This document shows, piece by piece, positions 10,587-24,001 of a stretch of 64,000 bases of DNA. Below the pieces are notes generated by a model, which worked only from the letters and a program-made list of their open reading frames with translations, was not told the DNA's origin and made no database searches. Each line of letters starts with the position of its first letter. Position 1 is the stretch's first letter. The stretch is from positions 1,116,001 to 1,180,000 of the forward strand of contig NW_026944386.1 in assembly GCF_033439725.1 (NCBI RefSeq), read 5' to 3'. The DNA is from Neurospora tetraspora. Lineage: Eukaryota; Ascomycota; Sordariomycetes; Sordariales; Sordariaceae. Position numbers and translations under genes: made by a program.

Positions 10587-13211
10587 ATGGATATTCGAGG
10601 CAATCTCTTTGGCAAGAAGCCCCAAACCCCACAAGGAGGAGCTGGTCTCCCCGGCCGTCCCGTTCAACAAGCAGCGGGAGGCGGATACGGCGGCGGCGCA
10701 CCACCGTCCAACTACGGCAGCCCAGGTGGTCGCGCTCCTTCTCAACCCCAATACTCTGGTGGCGGCGGTGGTGCCGGATACGGAGGTGCGCCATCCGAGA
10801 AGAGCTATGGCGGCGGCGGCGGCGGCGGCGGTTATGGCGGACAGCCCGCTCCTGGCGGATACCCTTCTCAGTCAGCCGGCCGCGGTGTTCCTCTTCGACT
10901 CGCAAAAGTTGATGACAAGACATTGCAGAGTCTCTACATCTTTGGCAACATGTGAGTTCCTACGCGCCCTACCGTCAGGCGATTCAAGCCACTAACCTTG
11001 GACTATAGTTGCGCCGTATCGCCCGACGACTTCCCCCCGAACCGTGACGGCTCCGATCTATACATCCGTTTGACAGGAAGACAACTACGAGGAGACTACG
11101 TCGTGACGGCACGCCCTACCCCCGGATTCCGTCAGGGTCATATTAGCTTGTCAGACCCTCAGCGAACATGGTGCGGAGTCGGCATGATGGACGAGTTGAT
11201 GGGAGAGGTCTACGATCCTTTTGCCCGTGGAGGCGACGCCTACATTGGCTCCATGGATGTCGAGATCGGATTTGCGTCAGCCAACAGAATCATCGATACC
11301 CCCTATGACCAGGATGAGCTGGCCAAGATCTTCGTCAAGACCTTCCAGAACCAGATCTTTGCTCCTGGTCAGAGGTTCCTTCTCGACGTTAAGAATATCC
11401 CCTTGGCTGTCATGGTCAAGACTGTCACTCTGGTTGATCTGACCATGGCCGGATCGGGCGAGGCTCCCACACGCAGTGACCCTGGAGCACGCGGTATTCT
11501 CACCAACCAGGCCAGCATTGGCTTCTACAAGGATGCTAGGTCACCCATCAAGCTCAAGGGCTCCAACAAGCGCCCAGCGGCCAACGCTATCATCGCCCCG
11601 GACTTCAAGTTCGAGGATATGGGTATTGGTGGCTTGGATACCGAGTTCTCCACCATTTTCCGTCGTGCCTTCGCCTCTCGTATCTTCCCTCCTGGTCTCA
11701 TCGAGAAGCTCGGTATCATGCACGTGAAGGGCATGTTGCTTTATGGTCCTCCTGGTACCGGCAAGACCCTGATTGCCAGACAAATCGGCAAGATGCTCAA
11801 CGCCAGGGAACCCAAGGTCATCAACGGTCCTGAAGTGTTGAACAAGTATGTTGGTCAGTCTGAAGAGAACATCCGTAAGCTCTTCGCCGATGCCGAGAAG
11901 GAGTACAAGGAGAAGGGAGACGAGTCCGGCCTGCACATTATCATCTTCGATGAGTTGGACGCCGTGTGCAAGCAGAGAGGCTCTGGTGCTGGCGGCGGCA
12001 CCGGTGTCGGTGACAGCGTCGTCAACCAGCTGCTCTCCAAGCTCGACGGTGTCGACCAGCTCAACAACATCCTCCTTATCGGAATGACCAACCGTAAGGA
12101 CATGATCGACGACGCTTTGCTTCGTCCCGGTCGTCTCGAGGTCCAAATCGAAATCTCGCTTCCCGATGAGCATGGCCGTAGCCAGATTCTCAAGATCCAT
12201 ACCTCTAAGATGAAGGAGAACAAGGTCATGGATGACGACGTCGACCTTGCCGAGCTCGCCACTCTCACCAAGAATTTCTCCGGTGCCGAGCTCAGCGGTC
12301 TCGTCAAGTCCGCCACCTCGTACGCCTTCTCCCGACACATCAAAGTCGGCACCATGGCTGGCGTCTCTGAAGATGTGGCCAACATGAAGGTCAACCATCA
12401 AGACTTCCTCAACGCCCTCGAAGAAGTCAAGCCCGCTTTCGGCGCCGATGAGTCCGAGCTCGAGAAACACCTGGCTTACGGCGTCATTCACTACTCCAAG
12501 AGCATCACTTCGATCCTGGAGGATGGCATGCTCTACGTCAACAACGTGCGCAAGCTCGAGCGCCTTAAGCACATGACCGTCCTCCTTCACGGTCCTTCGG
12601 CCTCCGGAAAGACCGCTTTGGCCGCCCACATCGCCATGAAGTCCGATTTCCCCTTCATCAAGTTCATCACGCCCTCCGACATGGTCGGCTTCCGCGACGA
12701 GGTCGCCAAGAAGGACTACCTGCACAAGATCTTTACGGACGCTTACAAGTCCCCGCTTTCCCTCCTCATCATCGACAATCTCGAGCGCATCATCGAATGG
12801 AACCCCGTCGGCCCGCGCCTGTCCAACACCATCCTCCAGGCCCTCGTCACCCTTCTCGTCACCCCGCCACCCAAGGGCCACCGCCTCTTGATCCTCGCCA
12901 CGACTTCGCAGCGTACCGTCATGGAACAACTCGATGTGACCGAGTCGTTCGACTACCAGATTGCCGTCCCCGCCGTGAACAACCTCCAGGAGCTGGGCGC
13001 GGTGTTGAACGAGGTCGGAGCATTTGGTGGCGATCAGGCGGCCATCGCAGAGGTGTTGAATACCCTCCGGGAGTATACCGGGTCGGATAGCGTGGGTGTG
13101 GGTGTCAGGACGATTTTGACGGTGGCGGAGAGCGCGGATACGAGTCCCGATCCTAAGGGCTGGTTCGTGGAGAAGATGGCGGGGTTGATTGCCAGGTATA
13201 ATGTTAGGTAG
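10587..13211 (+). CDS. sec18: Sec18/NSF, vesicle-fusion AAA+ ATPase, 855 aa
   Basis: Two exons: 10587-10951 and 11009-13211 (donor GTGAGT, branch CACTAACC, acceptor TATAG), giving 2,568 nt. The product is the hexameric ATPase that, with alpha-SNAP, takes apart cis-SNARE complexes after membrane fusion in ER-Golgi, endosomal and vacuolar traffic. The N domain begins near residue 103. D1 has Walker A GPPGTGKT at about 368-375 and Walker B IIIFDELDAV at about 432-441, followed by NRKDMIDDALLRPGR. D2 has the weaker P-loop GPSASGKT at about 650-657, which is normal for NSF. The yeast and human proteins have about 758 and 744 residues. The extra length here is a Gly/Tyr/Pro-rich N-terminal extension (about residues 15-98), which looks disordered. 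The start is supported by the context CACCATGG. Identity is near certain. Confidence 0.97.
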
Positions 13212-14025
13212 AGCCTAGAGGGAGAGGTAGAGGGTGAGGGTGAGGGTGTTTGGGAGTTTGAGATGTTGTAGAAATGGCGACGTCCGTAGTAGGAGGTGGA
13301 CGACTTTCATATAGAGGATGATAGGTTTTGGGCATAGGTTAATAGAACCACCACTTTCTTGTTGCTGTTTCGCTCTTGCTTTGAGTGTTGCCCCCGCGTA
13401 TGAGGATACATCAAACGTGGCCGCTCGTCTGATCTATTGACTCTTGTGTGATGATCATGCATTAATATTCCTCTTGATTCCAGGTTCCACTAATGGGCTG
13501 AATGATAGTGTCTACTTGGTTCTATTTCATGTTATCAACCCCCAGTAATAAGATTCCGTTGAGCCTCTTGTACAGTTCACTACCACAAAGTTTATCTGCC
13601 CACGGCTTTTTGTCGAATTTTCTAGGGGTTTTAAATGAGATTTGATATGTTGGATATGGATTCGATAACGAGAAGTTGATATCACTATAAGTATGTCTGA
13701 CTGGTTTGTGACTGATATTGTGTTCGTGGTCATGCGACGACGTCCAAGAGCCCACATCTACGCTTGAACGAGCATCAAGTTCCATCCATGTGATATGAAG
13801 ATTCAGAATGTTCTAGTTCAAAAATAACATCTCCAGTTTGCGCAAAATAGAATTGCGCAAAAATAGAAGTTGAGTAAATAAGTCGAAGGAAGACCTCTAA
13901 ATAAACAGAGCCCGTCGCTGATTTTTACGGTAGGCTATTGAGAAAGGTAAAGAAGAGAAAAGAGAAAAAAAAAACATCATGCACAATCGACAAAAAAATC
14001 AATATGTATAGAACAAAAAGTTGCG
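13212..14025. other. Intergenic region downstream of sec18
   Basis: sec18 3' flank, becoming AT-rich from about 13,550 to 14,040, with several A-runs. No gene is seen. Confidence 0.5.
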
Positions 14026-14031
14026 AAAAAA
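14026..14031 (-). terminator. Pol III terminator of tRNA-Glu
   Basis: A run of six T on the minus strand, 16 bases after the tRNA 3' end; a standard RNA polymerase III stop signal. Confidence 0.7.
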
Positions 14032-14046
14032 GATGTTGTTAGAGAC

Positions 14047-14141
14047 TCGGATACCGGGAGTCGAACCCGGGGCTGTTGAGAAGAGAGCAGTCACTCCTGA
14101 GGAAGTGAGAGTCAACGATGTTACCGCTACACCATACCCGA
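14047..14141 (-). tRNA. tRNA-Glu (anticodon CUC) with 25-nt intron
   Basis: Read on the minus strand, the acceptor strands TCGGGTA and TATCCGA pair over seven bases with one G-U. The D arm is GTGT/ACAT and the anticodon stem is GTTGA/TCAAC with loop CTCTCA and C. The T arm is CCGGG-TTCGACT-CCCGG. The mature part is about 70 nt. The remaining 25 nt sit one base 3' of the CTC anticodon, the canonical site for an endonuclease-spliced tRNA intron. The D and T arms match the internal A and B promoter boxes. CTC reads GAG, a major Glu codon in GC-rich fungal genes. Confidence 0.92.
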
Positions 14142-17100
14142 TTGAACTGATATGGTCCGATTTGTTTGTTGACAACCGCCACAGGACGAGATCCTATAAT
14201 GCAAACAGTGCAGCGTACCTATAGCGAGCTTTGTCAACTGTTACTTAGTCCAACGGGATTTGACTTGTCTCGGCTGTCCTTAACTCTTTTTTGTGAACAT
14301 GATGGATGTTCTCTGAGTATCACGAATTGCGGAGTCCTGAGAGGATGAATAAATTTTCACATGCAAAAGAATGGTTCTTTGTAGTAGTAGTGTTCGGTAT
14401 CATCCGAGGTGATTCCTGTCAAGTGACCACCCAGTCAGTAACCTTACCGATATTGCTACTCCCGGTAGACGAATACAACTTCATCACCCTCTCAAAATCC
14501 TCATCCTTTGACCCGAAGTCATCGTCATAACAACATCAATAACGTTTGATCAACACCACCAACGCAACGACACTCTGCAATTTGAACCTTCTTTTCCTCA
14601 TCGAATGAATGCTGTTTTGGTAGTTAACTACAGTAGCTACTAGCTTTACCTTACAGGGAGGAGGTCCTGGGCTTGTCACTGGAACGGTCAAGTATACCTA
14701 ACCTCATCAAAGACCGTTACACTCGCTAACCGTTTACCGGAGTTTGCCGGATTCTGAGAAAAGAAACCGAGACGACTGTTTTCTGGAGGGTCTGGGATAG
14801 GTAGGGCGTAGAGGAATCATGGAGAAGGACAGCCGAGAAACTCAGCATGTGAAAAAGATTGGCGTCGGAGTTTGTGTATGGGATCCTGTCACTCCTGTGA
14901 ATAGTGCATGATTTGAAAGAGGCTCTGTCTGGGAAGTTTTTGTGAGCTTGTCTTCCAACGGCTGCAGCAAACCGTAACCGTTCCGTTGCAACTGCCGACA
15001 GGTCCGCCAAGAAGGATGGGTACCAGAGCACCAGAAAGGTACTGTGTGACATTCCACTCAGGTGGTCGAGATCGTTTGCATGGCCATGAGCTGAAGCGCT
15101 GAACTCTGGGAGGGATGAGAGGTAACCTACCGTTGGCATTGACGTAATGCGAGTAGAGAATACCTGGTAGACAGAAATGAGAAGTCTGAACAAAACCGCA
15201 AATGGCTCAACATCCGGTGGTGGTGTAAACGGTTTCCCTCCCTCCCGTCCGTGTGCCTCCGTGTGCCTCCCACCTCCGCGCTCCGAGAGGTCGAGTAGCT
15301 CTACCAGACTTTGCTGTGTGATACAGAACCCGCCAAGACGGTTTGCCATCACACCTTTCCTCCCAACCCTACTGGTTCAAAAACGAGCCTACCACAGGAA
15401 AAAAGGGAGGGGAACTGGTAGCGAGCTGTTGAGTCTTCCAAAAGAGCCGAAGCCACTGACTGACAACAACGGTCTCGAAAGTCTCGGAGGTCTCAGCTCG
15501 AGACATGATGACCCATCACCACATTTGAGGCCTATACGAGAAACTTTCTCTCCAACAAGCAAACGCTCGAGTCTCGCTCGGGTCACAACACTATCTGAGT
15601 GCGGACCGCGATCGTTACCGTTACCGTTGTGCGGCATGTCTTTCAAAACCGTGTGTCTGTATCTGTGTCCGTGTTTGCGTGTGCGCTTGTTTCGGGGGAT
15701 CTCACTCGGGGCTCGAGATAAAAGTCGAACAGGAAACGGGTAGACGCTTTTTTAATCGTCATTGGGCAGCACGGTGCCGGAAGGTCAAGTAGTGTGACGT
15801 GATGGTATTCGGAGTTCCAAGATCTTGGCTCTACAAGTTGAAGGAGGAGTAAAGAAGCCTGATATATGAAAGGTAGGAAAAAAGCCGAATGTCGTTGGAC
15901 AGGCATCCGGTGATAGGCGACTGGACTGAATCGAGTGACGGCATGATTGTCACTGATCTGCTGGTCCGCTTATGGTCGCTGCAGGAACAAGAGCGATTGT
16001 ATTGGATAGCTGCGCGTTAACATCAGTGGTTCACCCTGTAAAAGCCGCTGCAAGTGATGCATCTTGCAGCACGCATTGGCGGGAGCTTCCAGTGGCAGTT
16101 GGTTAATTGTCCGATACCTGTCAAGTTTGACTTTGCGTTCGCCCTGCGTTTCATATTCTGGTTTCTTAATATCTTGCATGGTTCGATATACAAAGAGAAG
16201 AAAAGCGTATTTGTCTCAGGGTAGAAGTCAAGTTGTTATTAGCGTGTGGGGCAGGGGAATTGCATCTGCCCCAGACCTTGGTGGCCGATCGAACGTCCTA
16301 GGACCCGGCAGATTGGGAAATGAAGATGTTGGAAGGACCCATTGGCGACCAGGCAAACCAGGCTCTCGGGTATCGCATCGTACCATGGTGTTTGGTGCTT
16401 CGAAGACTGATGAGAGAATGGGCTCGGTGGCACGCGTGTGATGTCGAGTATGTACTATGCAGGTAGAATACAGAGTTCCCGTGAGATACCTACCCGGCAA
16501 GTATTTATGCTACTGTTTTGTGAATTGGCGGGCTTGCTCCTTAAAAAAGAAAGTTGAAGTGGTTGAAGATCCTTCAGGGTCTTTTGAAAGAGAAGTGGTT
16601 ATCTGAAGCCCGATGAAGTGCCCGAAGCGAGAATGAGGAGAACGGATTTGACCCGCCCTTGCTCCGCAATCGCATGGTTGAACGATCGAGACAGCCAGGG
16701 AACCTTGTTTTGTCGCCATCATGTTCGATGGTCGCTTGTGGTCCATGGTTGTCGTCAATGGGTGCCGTCCCGTGCATGGAACCAGGACTTAATCGTGAAG
16801 AAAGCGAAAATGGCTGACTGGTGATTGGAGGATTGTGCCTGTCGTGATCTTGTTCAATGCGGCCGATGTGCCTTGCCTCTCTCCCTCTGTGCAAGATGTC
16901 ATGCATCACCATTCAGGTACGCCGTCTCGAGGCAGTCCACGGCACGTTGTAGAACGCAACCCAAGCTGTCAGTCATTGCGACGGGCTTGCAGAGACGTTG
17001 AAACGGGGGAATCGAGTTGAATTCCGGACTGAAGTCGAAAGGGAATGGAATCGAGGGCGGAACCAGAAGTGGAGAAGCAAACCGTATCTGGGACCAACCG

Positions 17101-18454
17101 GATCGTCTTCCCGTTGACAAGAAAGAGGACCCACGCGTGGTGCCCTTGTCGGCCAGAGCCCCGTTCTCACTGTTGACCCTGACCCTGACGCGCGAAGGCC
17201 AGGAACACTTTTTGGGGAAAAACAAGCGAGGGAGCGAGGAAGAAGTGGAAGACTCTGTAATGTAAATTAGCCCATCTATTGGGTCGGCGCAACAAGAAAG
17301 GAGGAGGAAGAAAAAAAAGAATCTGAAAAAAAAAAAAAAGCCATTCCAGCGAGGTCTAGAAGGCAGCCCCGTCTAGTGAGTAGTGACCCCATCCAGTCCA
17401 TTCAAAGCTCGTGTCTGGGCCGACCAAGCATTGTCCAGCGGTTCACCCCATGTTTGTGCGAGCAATCTCGCACTTGGCAAGCCGTGGTCAAAGGGCGGCT
17501 TGAGCGGTTGAGGATTTGGAGAAGGCACCTTGCAGGTCTCCAGCTGCACGTCCCTGGAATCCCCAGTGCTCCCTCCAGCTCTTCCACTTGATTGACACGC
17601 TGTCGATCCAAACTCTAGGTACCCATTTCCATTTCTCCATCTTTTGACTCCCTCTCAAGATAGCCGTTGGCGTGATAGGCGTCAAAGGGACTGGAGGGTT
17701 TCCATCTGGTGAACATCATTCTGGGGGAGCCTATCACCTATTTTGTTCAGGCACCTGCAGGTGGACTGGGTACCTCTAGGTACAGATACCTGGACTTACA
17801 GGCGCGGAATAGCGTGCTGTGTGTGACCAGAGTGCACCGTCCAATCTTGATGGCGCTGTCCAGTATTTCCAGGACAGGTAACAACGCTCGGTACGTGACT
17901 TCCAGGTTCCTTCCTTTCGAGTTTTCTCCCACTTGCATTCCGCCCTCCCTTCTTTCCCTCGCCTTACTTCGCCATTTTGGGTCAGCCGTCCCTCGCGCAA
18001 CACCCGCCGGCTGCTTTCCAAGACATGTCCTTCCTTCCTCCTCCAATGCGATTATGACGACAGCCTCGCCGACCGAGATACTCCCGCTCTTTCCTCGCCC
18101 GGGCCAATGAGACCGCCACTGGTTCGAGGCTGATTGGGAAGTCGCACAGTAAAAAAGAAAAGAAGAAGAGACGAACTTCAACTTGAACCTTGGAAGCGCC
18201 GCAGCGCGAGACGAAAGAACGAACGGCCAGGCGACCAGGCGTTAACACTCCTTATGTTTTTTTTCACCACAGACGACGACGGCCCCGATCTCGATCCAGA
18301 AACAGTCCCTAACCCCATACACACGCTGGCGCCGACACCGACACCGACTCGGAATTCGATACCGTCCCAAATCGTCGCCAGCGACAACAACGGTAGCAGC
18401 TAGTTTTGGACGCTATCGCGAGTTATAATTCAGCTGCCCATTGGTGCCACCGCA
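14142..18454. other. 4.3-kb gene-free region upstream of lte1
   Basis: Composition is ordinary and there is no RIP signature. Open frames at 14726-15352 (-), 15177-15743 (+) and 17709-18110 (+) overlap others and show no domain, so I do not call them. Around 17,755-17,790 there is a cluster of CAGGTG and GGTACCT/AGGTAC motifs. The last ~500 bases look like a leader (CT-rich stretches, poly-T, CA-rich). The region may hold a long lte1 promoter and leader or an unannotated non-coding RNA. Confidence 0.5.
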
Positions 18455-21400
18455 ATGGAGGCCGACTCACCATCGGCTCCTCCGACTGCGGGCACCCCAA
18501 AAACAACAACACAAACCCCACGACTTCGACAGCAAAAACCCTTGCAGAGAAATCGATCGGATTCCACTCCCACCCCGACATCTTCGACTCTTCAGGCGAC
18601 CAGGTCTTTGCGCGATCTGCGGTTTCGCAGGCCTTCGCAAAAGCGATCAAAAGATGGAGGGAAGACAATGCCCATGTATGCCTCGTCGGGCCCAGAACGA
18701 CTAAAGACGCCCAAGTCGCGACCCCCTATACCAGGCACTGGCTCAGGAACACCCAAGCCGTTGCTCCCAGTTTCGGAGCGCAAATCAAACGACACAGCCA
18801 GTCCTACCAGTACACGGCGGAAATATGGCCAGGGGAGTCGCGATTTCGACATTACCCCAGATGGAGGCTCTGCAGGACGCGAGGGGAGACACTTTGCCGT
18901 AGCGAATGTCGGGCATAATGGGCGCATTTACCTGAGGTATGCATGCATGCAGTCATGATGACCGTGTCTCTGCCGTCGATGCTGATAATCATGTAGGCCA
19001 ACTGTCCGCCCGGCTAACCAGCGCTACCCACAACCACCCTTCGTCTTTCCCATGACACCGCCCGGCACAGCTGGCCTGGAGCACTCATCTTCAGAAAATG
19101 ATGACACTTTTGGAGAAAGTACCAAGATGTTCGACAACCAATGGACTTCAACGCCAGACCTCCCTACCCCGCCCATCACGAGGCGCGACTACCTGGGGAG
19201 TCTTAGAAGGCCAGGACATCGCCGAGCCGCGTCTGATTCAGAAACCCTTGCCGATGGAAATGTGGTTCGCGAACCCGAAACCGGGGGCTTCAAGGTCATC
19301 ATCACCCAACCCAGCGAAGGCACACGACCCAGGACTGTTGAGGATACGGACATGACCAGCTCGCCATTGTTGGAAGTAGCTATACCGTCCTGGAGGATAG
19401 GGACTCCCAGATTCAGCATTCGAGGAACGCCCTTTATCCGTGGCTCATCATATGCCCCGACCGAAGAGATACTCTCAAGCAGCGCCTCCGTTGAGGACCG
19501 TCGCATCAACAGCACCATGGCAAATTGCTCGGCGACTCCAGGCACAGGCCCCATCCATGGTATGGATTTTGCTATTAGCGACCACCATATCTTGGACAAT
19601 CCTGTCTCGTCTACGTCTCCTGCTTCTGGTCTGCCGCTGCGCTCAACCTACATGTCGACTCACCTAGTGATTGAGCCCGCCATGTTCGACGAACTGACCT
19701 TCAAACCTGCCTGCGATGATCGGGTTATTGTTAGGTATTCGCCAAACACCGGTGCCGTAACTGCCGCTACGCCCCCTCGTCTAGTTGCAGAGATTACCTC
19801 GCCCTCCTTTCTGGACTATGACCTCGTGTCTGATTTCTTCCTCACGTATCGACAGTTCCTCGATTCTCACGACTTGCTTTCCATGCTGTTCGCGCGCCTT
19901 CGATGGGCTTTGGCAAGAGAGGGTGACTTGGGGACGGTGGTGCGTGTTCGTACTTTCGTTGCCCTCCGGCATTGGATCCTCAACTACTTCATGGACGATT
20001 TCGTTGTCGACTACGACTTGCGCGTTTCTTTCTGTAACCTCTTGAACGATGTTGTCGACGAGTGGGCTGAAGTATCCAAGGCGCACAAGATAGAGATGAA
20101 GACTCTGCCTGAGCTCAAAAAGTGCTGGAGGAGAATCTGTTCGCAGTTTTGGGATGGACCCGACTTTGACGCTTCGTTGGCATCCGACATCCCCATCACG
20201 CCAGGAGGTATCGCAGGTCATCGTGACCCGAATTTGACTCCCAGCTTCTGGGTCAAATACGACAAAGGACCACCCCAGTTGGATGAGCTAAACGTCCCGA
20301 CGACCCCTCGTGGACCAACGAGCTTCTACGCTGAGATCGCAAAGGCAGGGCATATTGACTCCATCATTGTCGGTGACAGGCCAGGAACCCCCGAAGCCCC
20401 GGAGATCGATGAACTTGAGAGGAATCAAGCCTCGCCAACCAGTATCACAAGCGTCGAGGTCGTATCGTGCTCATTCCCGATTAAGAGTTCGCGACATACG
20501 CAAATAGGATCCAACCGGCCGTTGACTGCTCACCCAGCAGACCCCAGCTCCGTATACAACGCCACCGAAGGTATAGCGACTACTCCTCGCTCCCTTACAG
20601 GCAAACGTGTCCGACCTCAGCACTCCTCCCACAAGCGGAATAACAGCTTGAGTGATTCTCTTCATGATCACGCCACTGTGACAGAAAAGGTTCTGTACAA
20701 AAATGCGGAATTCCTTTTGACGCTGCCATATGCGGGAAGCCTTATCCAAGGTAACATCTTTCCGCCTGGGCAAGCCTTTGTTGAGGTACGTCCAAATAGT
20801 GCTATGGGCGACCCTTCCAGGCAGACCACTGTCTTTCAACCGGTAGAGGTGCGGAAGGATAAGTTCATGGGGTCAGCCATGTCCAGCCATGGAATGAAGA
20901 AGCTGCTCGGAGGCGTCCGGCGCGCGTTGAGCCATAAGACGCCAACATATCCATCCAACCAAACAATGTTGGCCAACATCTCGCCCATCGGGCCAAAGGG
21001 CGCAACAACGAACCGGCTTCCAGGGACAGCGATAGTACCGCAGTCGAAAGCTCGTCAGAACGGAGCCCGCCCACCTGTGCGTATTGATCTGCTCAGCGCT
21101 GGAGTCGCGGAGGACTTTAAGAAAGCAGTACGCGAAGATGCAGCTGTGGAAGCCGAGAAACTCGAATACGTAGTTCCTCCGGCAACTGGAAACGGAGAAG
21201 CAAGGACTCACGGGAACCCGATGGAGTATTCGGCTGCACACATGGACACGGTGTTTAACCTTCCCAGTGTTGAAACTGCACAACCTAGGAGTGATACGGG
21301 GATATCATCTGGCAGCGACTCGATTGTCATTGTCGATGGTACCACCCTTCAGCCTGTAATGTCCGGAGCGTTGCCAGCTGCCAGTTCATCGGCATCATTT

Positions 21401-24001
21401 GCTCATTCGTTCATCCCAATCACTGCAGATCCAACGCCACCAAACACGCCGCCAGATCAACAACTGGGAACACCGAGAACGTCTTCATACATCCTAGGTC
21501 AACACGTCCTTCGCAACTCGGTCTCGGCCGACCAGGAATCGCCGATTATACCTGACTCTACTCCTGGAGAAGGGGAAGATCTCCCATCAGAAGAGTTCGG
21601 TCAGCCATCTATTGATCATGTCATGCAAGACGTTAATCAGACTCCTCGGAGCGGACTGCGTGGACATTTCAGGAACCTTTCAAGCAGATCACAGCACTCG
21701 ACTTGGTCGGCAAGGCATGGACGCTTCGCGTCGTATACTAGCGGTATTATGCCACAGCCAACCATTAGGAGCTTCGATGCTACGACATATTCGGAGGAGT
21801 CCGTGGCTGATGACTCGTCCCAAGTCCTGGTTCCGCAGCCGCTTCGTGTTCTCCGAAGGAGGCCAGGAGGTGACCTTCGCGCTGTGTCAAACGTTGGCGA
21901 TTTGGATCATCCGCCACTGAGAACATCCCGTTCGGTTGGATCCCTCACAACGTACACGGACTCTTTCGCGAGTTCGTTTATACGAAGCCCGGCTCACCAA
22001 GACTCCAGCAGCTTCGTGGATGTTGTCACGAGTGACTATAATCGACAAGAAGTCTTTTCTCTCGGAGCCCTCGCCGAGCAAAATCCTAAACGCCACATGT
22101 CTCTCTTTAGCACTCACTCATCGAAGCCGGTTATGCGCCCGTCCTTCGAGGCTGAGGCGATCAAGTTGGCGCAAATTCCCGACGATGATGAGGATGGCGG
22201 TGTTGAAGCCGCACTGCTCAAGTTGGAAGGGAAATATGAAAGGAGGTCGACCATTCGCTTGTCCATGGACCTACCAACATTCAAGGTCGCACAGACAACT
22301 CATACCCTTCCGACGCAGCCTGAGGAGGTCACAGAAGAGGAGAAGAAGGATCATCGGCACGTACATGTTGCTGGGGAGGATATCCTTGTCCCACCTTCAC
22401 CTACGACACCTGCACCAATGGATATAGCTGACAGCTATCTGGATGTCACGCCCCGGCAGTACCGGATCACTAATGCCGAGTCCTTCATTTCCGCCACTTC
22501 CAGAGACTCCTACAACTCTATCCCGTTGCTGGAGCGAGGAATCATAGACGATTCTGGTGTCAACCAGGATACGCTGCAATCGTGGACCGACCGTTCCGTC
22601 TTGCAGCCTCCTTCATCCGATGGGCAGAGCGTACAAAGCTCCCAACACCCTTCTACAACTTCGTTTGATTTTGTGGAGAAGACGGACAGTATGAAGCCTG
22701 TCAAGGTCGACGACGCAGTGTCCACTGCAGAGCCGGTGCGTATGAGCGCTGAGCAGTCTTTCTTGACGATGGAAAGTGAAGATGACACAGACCTGTCTTC
22801 GGAAATGTCCGCGGAACCATTCGATGCTGGTGTTGACGACTACGGTGTCATTTCTCCTTCGGCAATTGGCGTTGCCCTCTCGACACAGCCGGCATATCCC
22901 CTCGCTGAGAATCAATCCGGCTCTAACCCGCCATCCCCACCCATAACTCTGGTTCAGGCGCTTCAGATGCCTCCAGATATTGCCAAAGTTTCCGCATATC
23001 AGCAGCAAGAAGGATGGCAGAAGCCTTTGCCACCGACACCTGATACCACTCCGACCACAACAGCTGCTCCCTATGGCCAGTATCAACATTCATCTCCGGT
23101 ACAGCCCACTGCTCCGAAGGACACGCCCCGCAATAAACGCCAGCTTGATATACCCTCGCCGTTGCCGGAAGCTGGTGAGCTATCTGAAGCGTCCGATAGC
23201 AGACTCTCAGCCCACTTGCCCTTCATTCTGGCTTTCGACAGCGAGATCCTGGCTGAGCAATTTACTCTCATCGAGAAAGATGCGCTGAATGAAATCGACT
23301 GGAGAGAACTGATTGACATGAGGTGGAAGAATGCCGAGCAAAAAGGCGTCCACGCGCGCAGCTGGGTCTCATTTTTGAGGGACACGGATGCGCATGGCGT
23401 CGAGGTGGTGATTGCCCGCTTCAATATCATGGTAAAATGGGCTATTTCCGAAATTGTCCTGACTCGTGACATCGAGGAAAGGGCTCGTTGCATCATCAAG
23501 CTCATCCACATTGCAGCGCATTGTCGACGCTTCCGCAACTTTGCCACCATGGCACAGCTGACCATTGCGCTTATGAGCAATGAGATTGGCCGTCTTAACA
23601 AGACATGGGCGATGGTGCCCTCCAGTGACCAGCGAACGGTGCAGGATTTGGAGACGTTGATGTCGCCTACTAGGAATTTCTACAACCTGCGCAAAGAGAT
23701 GGAGGGCAGTGACTCAAAGACCGCTGACGAGGGATGTATCCCCTTTGTGGGCATTTACACGCACGATCTCCTCTTCAACGCCCAGCGACCGAGCGAGATT
23801 GCGAGCTCGCCCACTACTGCTCCTTTGGTGAACTTCGAGCGTTGTAGGATCGCGGCCGGGGTGGTCAAGACGCTGCTGAGACTTCTTGAAGCGAGCTCAC
23901 GTTACTCGTTCCAGCCTATTGAGGGTATCACTGAGCGTTGCTTATGGATGGGTGCTCTGCATGATGACGAGATTCGAAGGTTGGGTGGGAGCTTGGAGTG
24001 A
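18455..24001 (+). CDS. lte1: Lte1-type Ras guanine-nucleotide exchange factor, 1828 aa
   Basis: Two exons: 18455-18936 and 18997-24001, with donor GTATGC, a branch-like GCTGATAAT and acceptor TGTAG, giving 5,487 nt. The first ~180 residues are disordered and Pro/Ser/Thr-rich. The RasGEF_N module (about 400-516: RVIVRYSPNTGAV, LVSDFFLTYRQFL, FCNLLNDVVDEW) comes before a ~1,050-residue Ser/Thr/Pro-rich linker. The catalytic RasGEF (CDC25) domain fills the C-terminus (about 1567-1825: ILAEQFTLIEKDALNEIDWR, ARFNIMVKWAISEIVL, IAAHCRRFRNFATMAQL, GIYTHDLLFNAQRP). An N-module at the front and catalysis at the very end, split by a long linker, is the Lte1 architecture. In yeast Lte1 promotes mitotic exit and polarity signalling rather than acting mainly as a GEF. 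An alternative is another large CDC25-family GEF. Start: the first in-frame ATG after a stop-containing leader. Confidence 0.9.

Noticed and set aside
11541-12929. 462-codon antisense frame inside sec18
   Set aside because: A shadow of codon bias in the sec18 gene; the sense frame has complete AAA+ motifs.
14726-15743. Two overlapping open frames on opposite strands (208 and 188 codons)
   Set aside because: Mutually exclusive, low-complexity, no domain; likely chance frames in GC-rich DNA.
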